Positions 43,757 through 55,592 of a stretch of DNA of 64,000 bases are shown piece by piece. Origin of the DNA: Cricetomys ansorgei. Lineage: Eukaryota > Chordata > Mammalia > Rodentia > Nesomyidae. The translations under genes and the position numbers were made by a program. How positions within the stretch are numbered: the first letter of the stretch is position 1; every line of letters begins with the position of its first letter. The notes below the pieces were generated by a model that worked only from the letters and a program-made list of their open reading frames with translations, did no database searches and was not told the origin of the DNA. The DNA lies in contig JAMJFZ010000881.1 of the NCBI GenBank assembly GCA_026225945.1, positions 931,001 through 995,000 of the forward strand, written 5' to 3'.

Positions 43757-43872
43757 GGACAGTGGCAATGTGTACCTATGACGAAGTGTCATTCAGCCTT
43801 GTGAAGGAAGAAGTCCACCGTATGGCACAGTATGGATGAACCTTGATGATGTCACCCGCTATGGGATTTTCC
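43757..43872 (+). mobile_element. Old L1 fragment, right half
   Basis: TGTCATTCAGCCTTGTGAAGG and GTATGGATGAACCTTGATGATG match the continuation (ATTCAGCC...ACATGGATGAACCTTGA) of the left half. Confidence 0.6.
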
Positions 43873-44319
43873 TCTTTATTGCCTGAAGAGTGGCCCCCCG
43901 GGTCAAAGCACCACCAAGGAGCACTCTGAGGAAGCTCAGGCGCACGGGCTGCCGAGGCGCGGAGCTAAGGGCTTGTCTGTCTTCCAGGCCTTGCTCGGCT
44001 GTGGAGCCAGGACTGCTGCGCTCGGATCTTATTATCCGCGTCTTGGTGTCACTCGCCTCCCAGAAAAGCTCTTGCACTTATGGTTGGCGAATGCATTAGG
44101 TCTATGAGCGAAAGCCAAACTGAAAGGTGTTCCATGGCTCCCCCACCACGCTCTTTTGCTTGCCTTTCTCCGAAATCTAGCAAACGCGCTGTTTTTGCCA
44201 GCAAACTCTGTGTTTATAGGATAACAGAAATGACACATCACATGGCCTGATTTTCACTCTGATTGCGTACTAATAACATACCAGGAGGGTTAGACCAGAA
44301 ATAACCACACCTGGGCAAT
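43873..44319. other. Unique sequence
   Basis: No repeat or gene recognised; several CpGs at 43900-44050. Confidence 0.4.
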
Positions 44320-44435
44320 GTTCTGTGCGATGGCCTACTGAGATGTGTGTCCTCAGGCACATTGCTTCACTTCTCTGTGCTGTAATTGCCGAAACACGAG
44401 GAAAATAGAGGGCGTTCAACACGAAGGACTGGGGA
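44320..44435 (+). mobile_element. Probable MIR remnant
   Basis: GTGTGTCCTCAGGCACATTGC followed by TTCACTTCTCTGTGCTGTAA fits the MIR core (GTGTGACCTTGGGCAAGTTACTTAAC...). Confidence 0.5.
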
Positions 44436-46694
44436 GTCCCTAAGTTACATAAAACAACAACTAGCTTTTGGTGAGAGGTGACAGCTCGTGAGTGTGACCT
44501 TGGGGACTCAGCGCCTCTGTTCCATAGGCATTTGCTGCCATGCTTTTTGGGGTTTATGTTTCTAGGGTTAGGTTGTGTTTTGGTCAGCCATGAAGTGGAT
44601 GTCACATCTGGCTCTGGAGGTTGACCTTGGCTGGCTTAAACCAACATATTCACTGTTTCCAAGATGAGTACTTGGCCCAGTTCAGGCCACTCAGAGGGAA
44701 GGAAATTCCTTTTCTGGGTGAAGAATGAAGGAAGTAAGACTTAGAATATCAGCTACCACGAGGGAACAGGAGAACAAGCTGCCCAGAGCATTCAGAGCAG
44801 GAGTGGATTGTCCCCTGGAGCCTTCAGAAGGAGCTCATCCTGGCCAATACCTGGGTTTTTGGCCTTTTAAAATCTGAGTCGGATCTAGCCAGCACTGTGC
44901 AGGGGCGTTATTTGAGTCATTACATTTATGGTAATTTCTTTTCAAGCAAAAGAAAGCTCCATTGCCTCTCAACTCTTCATTGGTTTATAGAGCGTAATCC
45001 CACAAAGAAAGTGTCTCATTACTGAAACTTTTTGTGGTGATTTTATTACACATGACGAGTCAGGAAGATATGTTGCCCCAAACTTGAGATTTTATGCATG
45101 TTTTCCTAAGGTTGCTTTATGGCCAAGATGAGTTTTGGCTATACCAACGTTACCAAAATTTAAGAACAAAATGGTTTTGATGATGGTGGTATTTTATTTT
45201 TTCTCTCTTTCCCAGGCTGTTAGTTGAATTGTCAAGAGCTCCAAGCTAACCTGGCAGTGCAGAAACATTCATGAGTCAGGTTTGAAATATGTCAGTCCTT
45301 AGTTGCTGGCTCTGGGTCACAAACAGGCTGCTCACCTTGTCGGCCTGGCGGCTGCCCTTGAAACTCGGGAGGGGCTATGCGATGTGTGACCGACTTCTCA
45401 GTCTCTCCATCACTGATCCTTATGCCTCAGCTTCTTTTTTTTAAAGATATTGTTTTAAAGAATGACACTAAAAATAAACAAAATGAGAGGAAACAGATAA
45501 ACTTTTTAAAGATTATTATGATCCCCTTCCTGAACTCGGTTGTCTATAGATCTATAGCTTGGTGTTGTAGAGAACACAGGCTAGACTCTCACACGCTGTC
45601 TTGCTTTTGTTTATCTGCCCTGGTGTCTTTTACTGAAGACAAGGGTGTGGTTCATGGAGGAAGTTCATTGCTCTGGAGTGTTTCATAAGGACAGTGAAGT
45701 AATCCTTCTGCAGTGGCTGGTCCTTCCAAGGGAGAATGGAAACAGGAGGAGGGGATGTGTATTCTTTCAAGATAGGGGCTCATGAGTGACAGGCCTCATT
45801 GCTGTAGCGTGTAGGTATATTTCTGCACTAGTGTACACAGAGACAGTCACGGGTATTCTGTAGAATAGAAAAAGCCAAGGACCAAAGTGGGGTAGCTCCC
45901 ATCGTGTACAGGTACCATGGCTGGGGTCAGCCAAATGCTTGCTGTAGGGCTGTTGAAGATGCTCAAGTATTTTTTTTTTTTTAAATCAGCTCAATCTTAC
46001 TAATTGTTTACCAAAACACACAGCTGAAAGGCAGTCTTATGTGGTTGAACTTGGCCAGAGTCGCACACATTTTTACTAAGCTATGATTTTCCTCCTATAA
46101 AGTCCGATGGAATTCTGATGTTCCACTTGGGAATTGTGTTTGAATTCTTAATGCAGATGTGTGCTATTGTCTTAATTTCCCATCAACACAATTGTTTACT
46201 TCAGAAACATAATCATTCTAGATGCCTCCTGGAATTTCACCCAAACTTTTTACCAAGGAAAATATTATCCTGTAGTGTTATGCAACACAGCAGCTGTTGG
46301 TGTCTTTTACACTTATTGGAACTTTGCTAGCCTTTTGTTTTCTAATGGAATTAAAACCTACAGGGGTGAGGTCCTTGTACTTTCATGTTAGAATATCTTC
46401 TCTTTGGAAAGAATTTAGTTGAATCCAACAAGTTGAGAAGTAGGAAAGAGGCTGTGGTTGTAGAATGGGCGCAGGTGAGACTGATGCTGTATGTTGTTCG
46501 TCATGATAAAGTAGCGTGAAACGGAGTATATCAAATATCATTCTTATCTTATAATACAAAGAAAAGGGGGCATCTCCAACAATAGACTTGGTTTTCAATG
46601 TCCATTGGCCAAAATTAACAAACTCAATCAATAATAAGTCATGCAATTATACCCCTTACTCTAAAGATTTTCAATGATTTTCCTCTTCATTATA
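44436..46694. other. Mostly unique sequence
   Basis: About 2.2 kb. At 44810-44885, CCTGGAGCCTTCAGAAGGAGC and GCCAATACCTGGGTTTTTGG resemble the end of an MLT1-type LTR (low confidence). T14 near 45970 is the only homopolymer of note. No gene. Confidence 0.4.
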
Positions 46695-47040
46695 TGTGTT
46701 TGTGTATATAATATACTTGAGAACATACATGTATGTGCATCTGTGTTTGCACATATGTAGATGCATGTATATGAAGGTATGCCTGCATTTTGTGCATATG
46801 GAGGCCGGAGCTTGACATCTGGAATCTTCCTTGATTGCTTGTCTCCCTAATTCTTTTGAAGCACTGTCTCTCGATCAAGTCCATAGCTAGTCTCTCAAGC
46901 TAGCTTCCTCGAGGATAAGTGTCTCTACCTCCTGATGCTGGAATCACGGGCAGGCCCTGTGCCTACCTGGGATTTATCCGAACTTTAGCCCTCTTGTTTG
47001 CACACAGGCACTTTAACTGCCAAATCATCTCCCTAGTCCT
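46695..47040 (-). mobile_element. Composite B3/B4-type SINE
   Basis: Inverted: GTGCATATGGAGGCCGGAGC, GTCTCCCTAATTCTTTTGAAG, CTCCTGATGCTGGAATCACGG and GGCACTTTAACTGCCAAATCATC, ending CTCCCTAGTCC. Confidence 0.65.
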
Positions 47041-48511
47041 TCTGAAACTTTTTAAACACCAAGTAAATCAAGTTACCAGAAAACCCTAGTGACCAGTCTT
47101 CAAGCTTTTGACTGATTGTAGTTCATTTTCACACTCCCGACCACCCTGCTGAGCTTGCAGTAAATAGAAAGGCGGTTATCTAGGGTTTAGATTTGGAGAT
47201 TTTTTGTTTTTGTTTTTGTTTTTTTTGCAACAAAATTTGATGGGAAAATTTGAGAAAGGTTTTTGGAAAGAGTTGGAACATTTAACAGATTTCTGAAACT
47301 TCATCCAGAGACACTCCCCACCCCCTTCTTTCTTCCAGCTCCTCAGTCTTTCTGAGACCAAGCCGCCTGGATTAGCAGTCTGCATGCCATCTGTCTGACG
47401 AGCTAAAGAAACGACCTGGATGCTTTGCTTTCATGTAATTAACTAATAAATGTTTTAGAATCTACAAACAGAATGGGGATACTTAAATGCTCATTTAAAT
47501 TTCTAGCCAGGGAGTAAAAAGATTATTGATTATGCTATAGACATTTCTTCAAATGTGCATGTGGATTTGACATGTTATCATGAAATTATTTGTCACTAAT
47601 TATGATCTAATTCTCATTGTATTCCAGACTTTCCTTCTTTTTTTCTTTTCATTTAGTATTTCTGGGATCAAAAAGTAATAGTAATGTCAGGCATACTCTT
47701 CTTACAGATATTGAGAGTGTCTTTATTTTCAGCCAATTGGACGTGGTTCTGTTTGGATGGATATTCCTCTAGCTTTCTACAGCTATTTTAGACTATAGAA
47801 TGTGGAATGGATTTTGAATTTTATAGAAGCATAGTAACTTCTATTAATGATTGGTAAAACAAAATGAAGCCAAAGTCATGAATGGAACAAATAATATAGA
47901 GGAGGTATTAATAAAACACAGCCCACAAAATGTTATCAATTACGAGCACTTTCCTAATGCATTCATAGCACACATCACAAAGACACATTGTAATTTGATG
48001 AGAAATTAGATCCACAATTCAGTAGGCAAAAGACAGGATATTTAAGATGCTAAATTGCTATTAAATTAGCAAAGCTGCTGTTTGAACTATTCTTTATTCT
48101 GAGAAATAGATCCTACTTGGTTATGGCCCACTATTTTTAAAGATAATAAAGAATTCCAGTGGGTAATATTATTTAGATTTTTTCCCTACTCGTCATAATT
48201 CTTTTACACTGTATTTGTTAGGACCCTTTTTAAGTCTCAAGAATGTCTTAACTTCATAAAATGAATTGATAAAGTTTCCCTCTTAATCTGTAGCTCCAGG
48301 ACAGTGCAGATATGGAGTCTGACTGATTTTTGGAGACTCGAGAGAACTCCATGGGCTTGGGAAGTTCTAGGTTTGCTCCTTGGCAGGGAGGACAGAGGCT
48401 GTTCTGTGACTATTGTGTCAGTACCAGGTCTTTGCTGAAGATCAATCATCCATGAAGGAAATCTGGGAAGCATAACAGATTGGGTTAGGACTTAGAGCGT
48501 CTGGTGTCTTT
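47041..48511. other. Repeat-poor AT-rich block
   Basis: About 1.4 kb, especially 47400-48236, lacks recognisable transposons. It carries several homeodomain-type cores (TAATTAAC near 47436, CTAATTATG near 47596) and TTGCTA/TAGCAA inverted arms at 48055-48072. The look is of non-coding regulatory or chance AT-rich DNA. Confidence 0.4.
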
Positions 48512-48690
48512 TTCTACTTTCTGTTGCTGTAATGAAATATCTGAGACTGGTTTAATCCACTGGACGCCTAGAGCAGGATGCCACCGTCTGCTCGTCCTCT
48601 GCCGAGGACCTTCTTGCTGAGTCGCTGTGGCTGAGGTCTCGGTGATGCATTGAGCACGGTAGCTCGAGCCTCTCTTTCTTTCATAAAGAT
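48512..48690 (-). mobile_element. Old MaLR (MLT1/THE1-like) LTR, left part
   Basis: Inverted LTR start: TTTCTGTTGCTGTAATGAAATA, CTGAGACTGGTTTAAT, then TGCTCGTCCTCTGCC and TTCTTGCTGAGTCGCTGTGG. Continues after the L1 insertion. Confidence 0.55.
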
Positions 48691-49243
48691 GCTGTCTACA
48701 CATATGAACTCACGGAGACCGTGGCCGTGTGCTCAGGGCCTGTACAAGTTCAGTCATAGGAGTCCCAGTGCTGAGATGGGGAAGGGGACAAGAGCTCTTA
48801 CTCCTAACCAGCATTCTATCTCCAGATGACAACTGCTCGCAAGGGAAAGGTTAGTTTTCTTTAATGGAGTCTCACGGAGCGTATAAACCACACTTAAGGG
48901 CAGGTCCTGAACCCAACAATAGATGGGCAGTGTAGAACAAACTCAATGGTATTTTCATAGGTTTTTATTTATTTATTATATTTTTTTGTTTCATATTGCT
49001 TTGTTTGGGCATTTAAAAATTTTTTTACTGGTGTTTTGCTTCGATTGATGGTTTCTCATCTTGTGCTTTATTTTATTTCAAAAAAAATTTTTTTTGCGTG
49101 TATTCACATGCTTTTTAAAAAAAATTGCTTGTTATAGAGAGAGAAAGAGAGAGAGGGAAAGAGAGAGATATTGTGAGGAGACGGGGGAGGGGAAACCGTG
49201 AGCAGAATATATTCTATGAAAAAATTTATTTCAATAAAAAGTA
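48691..49243 (+). mobile_element. Rodent L1 3' end, nested in an LTR
   Basis: L1 3' UTR landmarks: CACATATGAACTCACGGAGACC, GTCCCAGTGCTGAGATGGGG, AATGGAGTCTCACGGAG, CACTTAAGGGCAGGTCC, CAATAGATGGGCAGTG, and an AGAGAGAAAGAGAGAG run. It ends AGAATATATTCTATGAAAAA...CAATAAAAAG. GATGC before it and GATGC after it may be part of the target duplication. Confidence 0.88.
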
Positions 49244-49257
49244 AGTTACTGATGCCT

Positions 49258-49380
49258 TCGTAGGGGCCTCACTCTCATGGCCTCATCTAATGACAAGCGC
49301 GTCCCAAAGGCCATGCGCCATGCCTCCAGACCCTTAGCATCCACATTTGGGAGGTAGATTTCCAATACGACAGTCAAACC
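49258..49380 (-). mobile_element. Old MaLR (MLT1/THE1-like) LTR, right part
   Basis: GGGGCCTCACTCTCATGGCC, CGCGTCCCAAAGGCCATGC and GGGAGGTAGATTTCCAATACG match the rest of the inverted LTR interrupted at 48690. Confidence 0.6.
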
Positions 49381-49469
49381 TCAGCACCAGGCCGAGTCTT
49401 TGCGATAATCCTCCTCCGACATGATTTCCAAGTCCCAGCTGACTCTCCTCGGCTGTCATTTGTCATTTC

Positions 49470-49724
<255 letters not shown>

Positions 49725-49875
49725 GTTTGGTTTTTCCAGACAGGGTTTCTCTGTTGTAACTCTGGCTGTCCTGGAACTCACTCTGTAGACCAGGCTGGCC
49801 TCGAACTCACAGAGATCTGCCTGCCTCTGCCTCCCAAGTGCTGGGATTAAAGGCGTGCCCCACCACCACCTGGCT
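49725..49875 (-). mobile_element. B1 SINE
   Basis: Well-preserved inverted B1: CAGACAGGGTTTCTCTGTTG, CTGTCCTGGAACTCACTCTG, GGCCTCGAACTCACAGAG, AAGTGCTGGGATTAAAGGCG and CACCACCACCTGGCT. Confidence 0.95.
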
Positions 49876-51317
49876 TTCTTTTTCTTAACAGTGGGAGGAA
49901 TCACACATTTCCTCTCCTTTGCTTCTTTGCTGCCTGAGGTAAGAGCGAAGTGAATGGGATGCTATTCGGGTACCCCTAACTAACCGGGAGTCAAAGCAGC
50001 ATGGGTGCAATCCTCACAGTGCTTCCGGAGCAGAGCTAGGCTGAATCTCTCAAGTGTGAAGTGGAACTCATTGCCAACATGCACCCTAACTGATTTGTTA
50101 GGACTCCAGTCCTGTAGCTGAGACGCAACGGTTGTGAACATTATTATCTTTTAGAACATTATTATCTTTTTGGTCAGTATTGAACTCGTCTGCTCTTAGC
50201 AACCCCTGTGCCCTAAGAATGCATTCTGGGAAGAATACAGTGGTCTGGAGACCAGCACTCCTGGCCTAGTGCTGGCGGTCTGTATCAGCCCTGCTGTCTG
50301 GACGTTTGCTGTGAGCCCCGGGCCCTCGATCTGACTTCCACTGTCTTCAATGCTCAAAGTTAGAACTTTCCCTGCTCCCTAGCAGAGTCTTCACCTGGAG
50401 TGCCCAGCCCGGTGGGCTGCAGGCTGCGTGAGGAAACATGATTGCAGGAAGAACAGACCCTGCGTCTGCTGCTGTTTCGTCCACTCTGACCTTGTCTGGC
50501 TCAGCCCAGCTCATCCCGTTTCTTCTGCATCCTCTCCTGCCTGTACTTCCTCAGTCTACTCTGTGTATGGACTGTGTTAGAAAGAGTGCCCATTAAACAC
50601 TTGTGGGCGAACTTGGGGATTTGACTCTGGGGTACAGCTTGCTTCTAGGAGAAAGAATCCTAGAATGTCCATGTAATAGAAGCTTTTTTCCCAAATTCTG
50701 AAGGATTTGCTATTTTTCCCAGGCTGGCATGACTCCTTTTGGGCTCAGTGGAAGTCATATGCCCATGGGAGAGATTCTGGCTGCCTTTGAATAGAAGATG
50801 TTGGAGCAACACTCGTGAGTTTTGGCACCAATACAGTTTGCATGTGCAACAGTTTATTCTCATAATTTGGAGTTTCCCGAGAGACTGGGAGGCTCCTAAG
50901 GTGAGCACATCCCTTGGCCATTTCCCCACAGTACTGAGTGTGGCCAAACTCTGACCCTCTAAATGTCTCAACAGCACCCAGAAGTTCGGGAAACAAATCT
51001 GTTCAACTGATGCGTGTTGTTTCACAATGTCAAGAGCTTGTAATCTTCAACCATCAGCAGTGCGGGGGATGAGGCTGGGATGATGTTACTGGTTCACATT
51101 CTCATAAAGAGTGTCCTTAATTTTCTTTTCCCCGAGTGTGAATTTTCCAGCAACGGTGCAGCACTGGTGAGTTCAACTTAGTCAATACTTCCCAGGATCT
51201 CCCTTTCTGAGGAGTGACTCAGCAGTTTTCTGGTGGACTTCGGGAGAAACATCTGCACATTTTTATGTGTGTAGCTTGCAGTCAGATGCTGACATATCTA
51301 TCACATGTTTTTGTTTT
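49876..51317. other. Unique sequence
   Basis: About 1.4 kb without a recognised repeat or gene. The minus frame at 50660-51025 (121 codons) has no family features. Confidence 0.4.
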
Positions 51318-51628
51318 CTCTTGGGAGATGAGCCTCTGGACATATAATTGTGGGATTATCTTGATTTGGTTAATTGATATGAGAATCCATCTTAGATCTG
51401 GGCAAGACCATTTCACAGGGCTGGAAGGAAAAAGAGACAGAGCTGAGCACAGGTCTCACATGCTCTCTGTCCCTAATGGAGGTGCAATATGAGCAGCCTC
51501 AAGTTCCTGGTGCCTCGACTTCCCCACATAAGTGACTGTACCTTAACTGTGAGCCCAAATAAACCCTTTCCCACAAGTTGCTTTGGCCAGGATATGTCAC
51601 CACAGCAATGGGAAAAGAATCTAAGACA
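51318..51628 (+). mobile_element. MaLR/ERVL-type LTR, 5'-incomplete
   Basis: GAGCCTCTGGACATATAATTG, GATTTGGTTAATTGATATGAG, CCATTTCACAGGGCTGG, CTCAAGTTCCTGGTGCC, GAGCCCAAATAAACCCTTTC (polyadenylation signal) and ATCTAAGACA at the end. The left terminus is unclear. Confidence 0.7.
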
Positions 51629-51887
51629 TCTTCCCCCAGGATATCCCTAAGTCCTCCGTCACCTTTATCGTCATCACCTTGTCCAAGATGCCATCATCCC
51701 TGCTGAGATCATTGCAGTGGCCCAACTGATGTCTCGCTTCCATCGTGGTTGCACAGTGCACCCGGCATGCATCTCCTCGTGCTCACGCTGTTGTCTGAAC
51801 AATTGCATTGAAAGAGAAGACAGACCAGCACCTGAGGAATGATAGCTGAAGTTGTCTCTGGTTCTCCATATGGAGACATGTACACCC
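51629..51887. other. Unique sequence
   Basis: No repeat or gene recognised. Confidence 0.4.
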
Positions 51888-51896
51888 ACACTCACA

Positions 51897-51930
<34 letters not shown>

Positions 51931-52343
51931 CACACTCACATACACAGAAACCACACACACACATACACACATATACACACACATGCATACACTCACATAC
52001 ACACACACACACACTCACACACACACACATGCATACACTCACATACACACATACACACACATTCACACACACACACACACTCACACATACACACATACAC
52101 ACACACTCACACATACACACACTCACATACACACACACTCATACACACACACTCATACACACACACTCACACACACTCACACTCACACATACACACATTC
52201 ACATACACACACACTCATACACACACACTCATACACACACATACACACACTCACATACATACACACACTCACACACTCACACATACACACATACCCACAC
52301 ACTCACACATACACACACTCACATACACACACACACACACACC
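51888..52343. repeat. CA-rich compound microsatellite
   Basis: About 455 bases of CACACA broken by TCACAC, TACACA and GCATAC units, forming a compound ACTC/ATAC/AC repeat. Open frames on both strands through it (up to 221 codons) encode Thr-His or Val-Cys repeats and are not genes. Confidence 0.95.
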
Positions 52344-52950
52344 CAACAGTCACCTTGCCCTTCAGCAGTAACCTTCAGTGTCGTCAGGGGCCAGGGTCTT
52401 TAGTCTCTTTAACTCCTCAACGTCATAGCCTCGCCTCTGCTTTCTTCCCGTTGCCGAGGAAGTCCGTACTCCATGTCTTCTATGCTTGTGGTTCTTTCTT
52501 TTAATCGCCTTCATGGTAAAATTTGTTATTTATGAATCTGTTGTATTTTTAGTTCTTTTTATGGGCTCCTTCTCTTGTTCTGATGAACACTGACATAATT
52601 ATTAAGAAGCACTCAACACTTCTGAATCCGTGTGACCTAACCCGAGAAAGCTGGGGCTGTCTCACCGAGCTAGAGGAAGTTGTCTTAAAAAACGGACTGT
52701 CCTTCAATCAAGCCTTCAAAAAGCGTTCCAAACTTTTTTTCTCTCCCATTATAACCAGTGTGGAAAATAGATAAATTAGCGAAGCTGTCTGCCAGTACGA
52801 CCTGCTGTTTGCTTTTTGCGTTTTCGTACCTAGGAATTGAGCCTGTGTCCTTGAGCATGTACACAGAGGGCACGACTTCTGAGAACGGACCCAGACTAGC
52901 TCTCTCCAAGTATTTTTATTCAATTTTTACACAGAGACCAAATAGGGCTT
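52344..52950. other. Unique sequence
   Basis: No repeat or gene recognised. Confidence 0.45.
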
Positions 52951-53273
52951 TGTTGTAGAAGTCTATGTTTTGTTATATATAAAATAATTGTTTTAAGCCC
53001 TGTTGGGTGAGGGGCAGTCTAGGATGTTTTGTAGTGTCTGCAGGTGCTGGATTTCTGTGGGGATGTTGGATTGCTAATGATCTGCACGTGGTATCAACAC
53101 CTGAGGAGTTCTGAATCAACAAAAACACCTGAGCCGAGAGCTCCGGGTTCCACTGTGGAGTCTGGTGCTGGCCAGGACGGTGGTTCCCTCTGCTGAGATA
53201 TGGCAGGCTTTGCAGTTATGAAATATGCCTCTGTGTCTTCCTTCTTGAGCCATCACAGCAGCTGACTACTACA
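52951..53273 (+). mobile_element. 320-bp LTR-like element, copy 3 (inverted)
   Basis: Begins TGTTGTAGAAG and ends GACTACTACA on the plus strand. It contains GGGTGAGGGGCAG, TCTGCAGGTGCTGGATTTC, CTGAATCAACAAAAACACC and CTCTGCTGAG, the reverse complement of landmarks in copies 1 and 2. Nearly equal length (323 against 321 and 313 bases) supports discrete element ends. Confidence 0.68.
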
Positions 53274-54099
53274 AATGGCGTACCAGTGTGGGGCACTGGC
53301 ATCACACCAGCTCATCCAACGTGGACACAAGGAAGAACAAGAAAAAGGAATTCCAGACCTCACAGAGTCCGTTTTGTTTTGTTTTCCGCAAACCTGTCCA
53401 GTTACCAGTGAGGCGGTCCTGACAAGACACATCTGCTATGGTGATGAGAACTCCACCCCATGGGGGATCCCTTCCTGCAGACAAGGTGACCAGTTGTTTT
53501 TCCTGCAAACCAGACTCAAGTTCCACCAACCAAAGTTTATGTTACACTTGCTGCTTGAAGGAGCAAACAACCCCAGCAATCCTCATCCCTTCTGACCACG
53601 GCTATCTACGATCGAAAGCAGGACCTCCAGGTGTGCCAGGAGAATCTTATCTTAGGACCAAGGTCTGAAGAGAGGCAGACTCTCTAAAACAGCAAGTGTG
53701 CACACTCCAGTGAACAGTCTTCGGTCCACAATTCTTCAAGGGCCAAGCAAGTCTAAAAATAGTTTCTGATCCTCTAACGACTAAGCTAGACATAGCCAAG
53801 GCTTTACTGTAACATTTCACTGCAAAGCCAGATGCAAACATTACTAAACATTTCACTACACATCTCCCAGTCCCCTAGAGTTGTATTTTTATTATTTTTA
53901 TATCTACATTTTTAGTGGATAAAACTAGTTAAAATGATGCATGATAACACAATTTAAAAATTTCCCATTTTTCACTTCTTGGGGCGTGTGTTACTTCTGT
54001 TATTTTTTTGTCACTCAGAGGAGTTCTAGAGTTCTATGCTTGTCTCTATTACAACAAATTGTAATAGCAAATACAGTTAACATTTTTAAGGGATTCTCT
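53274..54099. other. Unique sequence
   Basis: No repeat or gene recognised. Confidence 0.45.
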
Positions 54100-54299
54100 A
54101 ATTTTTATTTTCTATGTATGAGTATTTTGCCTGCACATACGTCTGTGCATCGTAAGTGCGCCTGGTGCCCGAGGAGGCAGTGGAGGCCCTGGGTCTGGAG
54201 TTCCAGTTATGAGCCGCCTGGTGTGTGCTTGGAATTGAACTTGGGTCCTCTGGAAGAGCAGTCTGTGCTCTTAACCAATGAGCCATCTCTCCTGCCCCA
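54100..54299 (-). mobile_element. B2/B3-family SINE
   Basis: Inverted: TTTTGCCTGCACATACGTC, GGAATTGAACTTGGGTCCTC, GGAAGAGCAGTCTGTGCTC and GAGCCATCTCTCCTGCCCC. Confidence 0.93.
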
Positions 54300-54314
54300 C
54301 ATTTTCCCCCTCAT

Positions 54315-54800
54315 ATGGCAAGACCCTCAGAACTCATGTAGGCAGGATGACGCCCCCCAAGATGACGCCCCCAAGGATACGTTGCACACGTTATCCTATT
54401 TAACAAATTGTCTTCTCAGGCAAAATGTGATTGACCCCTGTGATTATGATGGCGGGGGTCTCTTGGTCTGTTTGGGCAGGCCTGGTGTAACCAGATGGGG
54501 TTTCCTAGGACAGGGGCAGAGGGCTGAGAGTGAACCGAAGGAGGTGTGGTGGCAGACAAAGAGGCTAATGAGATGCGGTTGCTGGAAGGAGACAGGAGCC
54601 CAAGCATGCAGATGCCGGGCCTCTGGAAGCTGGGGAAGCCCTGTCGGCACAGCCACGCAGACGCCTGCCATGCTGTTTATGAAGTTGACGCTGTTTTGGA
54701 TTTCTCCAGAACTGCTCGGTAATGCAGTCGTGCTGTCCGAAGCCCCTGTTGTGCAGTTGCTCGTTAAAGCAGCGATAGAAAACAGGATACCGGACTCAGG
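54315..54800 (+). mobile_element. MLT1-type LTR
   Basis: Ancient MaLR LTR: CGCCCCCAAGGATACGTTGC, CACGTTATCCTATTTAAC, AAAATGTGATTGACCCC, GCCTCTGGAAGCTGGGGAAG and TTTCTCCAGAACTGCTCGG in consensus order, with a degraded end at CAGCGATAGAAAACAGGATA. The 299-codon open frame 53941-54840 crosses it and the inverted B2. Confidence 0.7.
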
Positions 54801-55359
54801 AAAAATAACTGGATTTCCATGTCTTCAACACACAATCTAATGGCCGCTTACTTCAGATCTCACTCAGAGAGCGTTGCCATTTCAACACGGTGCTTTGGGC
54901 GCTGAGGGCTTGCTTCCCAGGACGCCACAGGGACTGATATGGACGCTCCCACCATCTGGAGGTCTTCCCATCTTCTCTGGTCACTGTCTTACCTGGTCCC
55001 TTGTCCTGCTGCTCTGGGCTTATAAGTCTGTTTCCCTCTGTGACAGAGGCAAAGAAGCCTAGAGCCGTAAGCTTTTCTACCCGGTTTAGTGTGTCAGCAG
55101 ATGGTCCTTGAACTTCTTAGACAGGCTGAGAAGATATGTGGCTCTGTGTGTCGGGGCCTTTGACTCCTGATGCCTTGTTACTATCCTATCCAAACACCAG
55201 TTTGGGCCGTGTTCTGAGGTGCATGTTGCTGTTTGGCTGTATAGTTACACCTGAGCATTTGGCTCTGTTTCTCTGTTCACCTATTTTGTACATCATAACT
55301 CACTTAATAACTACTCTGTGCTATGACCTGACACATAAATTAGAGGTGGATAGAGAAAT
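54801..55359. other. Unique sequence
   Basis: No repeat or gene recognised. Confidence 0.45.
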
Positions 55360-55540
55360 AAGACATAGCTCGGAGGCTATGGATGCAGTTCAGTTGGTAC
55401 TGTGTTTGTCTAGCATGCTTTGGGTTCAAGTTCAATTCTTAGCACTGTATAAACTGCATGTGATGGTGCAAGCTTGTAGTTCTACACTGAAGGCCAAGCC
55501 TGGACTACTTGACACCATGACAAGGAAGAAGGAGGAGAAA
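55360..55540 (+). mobile_element. B4 SINE (ID-B1 fusion)
   Basis: ID-like head (GATGCAGTTCAGTTGGTACTG, GTCTAGCATGCTTTGGG, TTCAATTCTTAGCACTG) joined to a B1-like part (ATGGTGCAAGCTTGTAGTTC, AAGCCTGGACTACTTGAC). It is followed by a purine tract in place of its A-tail. Confidence 0.8.
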
Positions 55541-55592
55541 GAGAAGGAGGAGGAGGAGGAGGAGGGAGGAGGAGGAGGAGGAGGAGGAGGAG
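55524..55592. repeat. (GGA)n purine tract
   Basis: About 65 purines, mostly GGA/GAA triplets, grown from the tail of the B4 element. It produces a spurious poly-Glu/Gly or poly-Ser/Leu frame. Confidence 0.92.

Noticed and set aside
51839..52504. 221-codon Thr/His-rich frame
   Set aside because: Pure product of the CA-rich microsatellite.
53941..54840. 299-codon plus-strand open frame, the longest in the window
   Set aside because: It runs through unique DNA, an inverted B2 and an MLT1-type LTR. The translation changes character at each repeat border and shows no domain.
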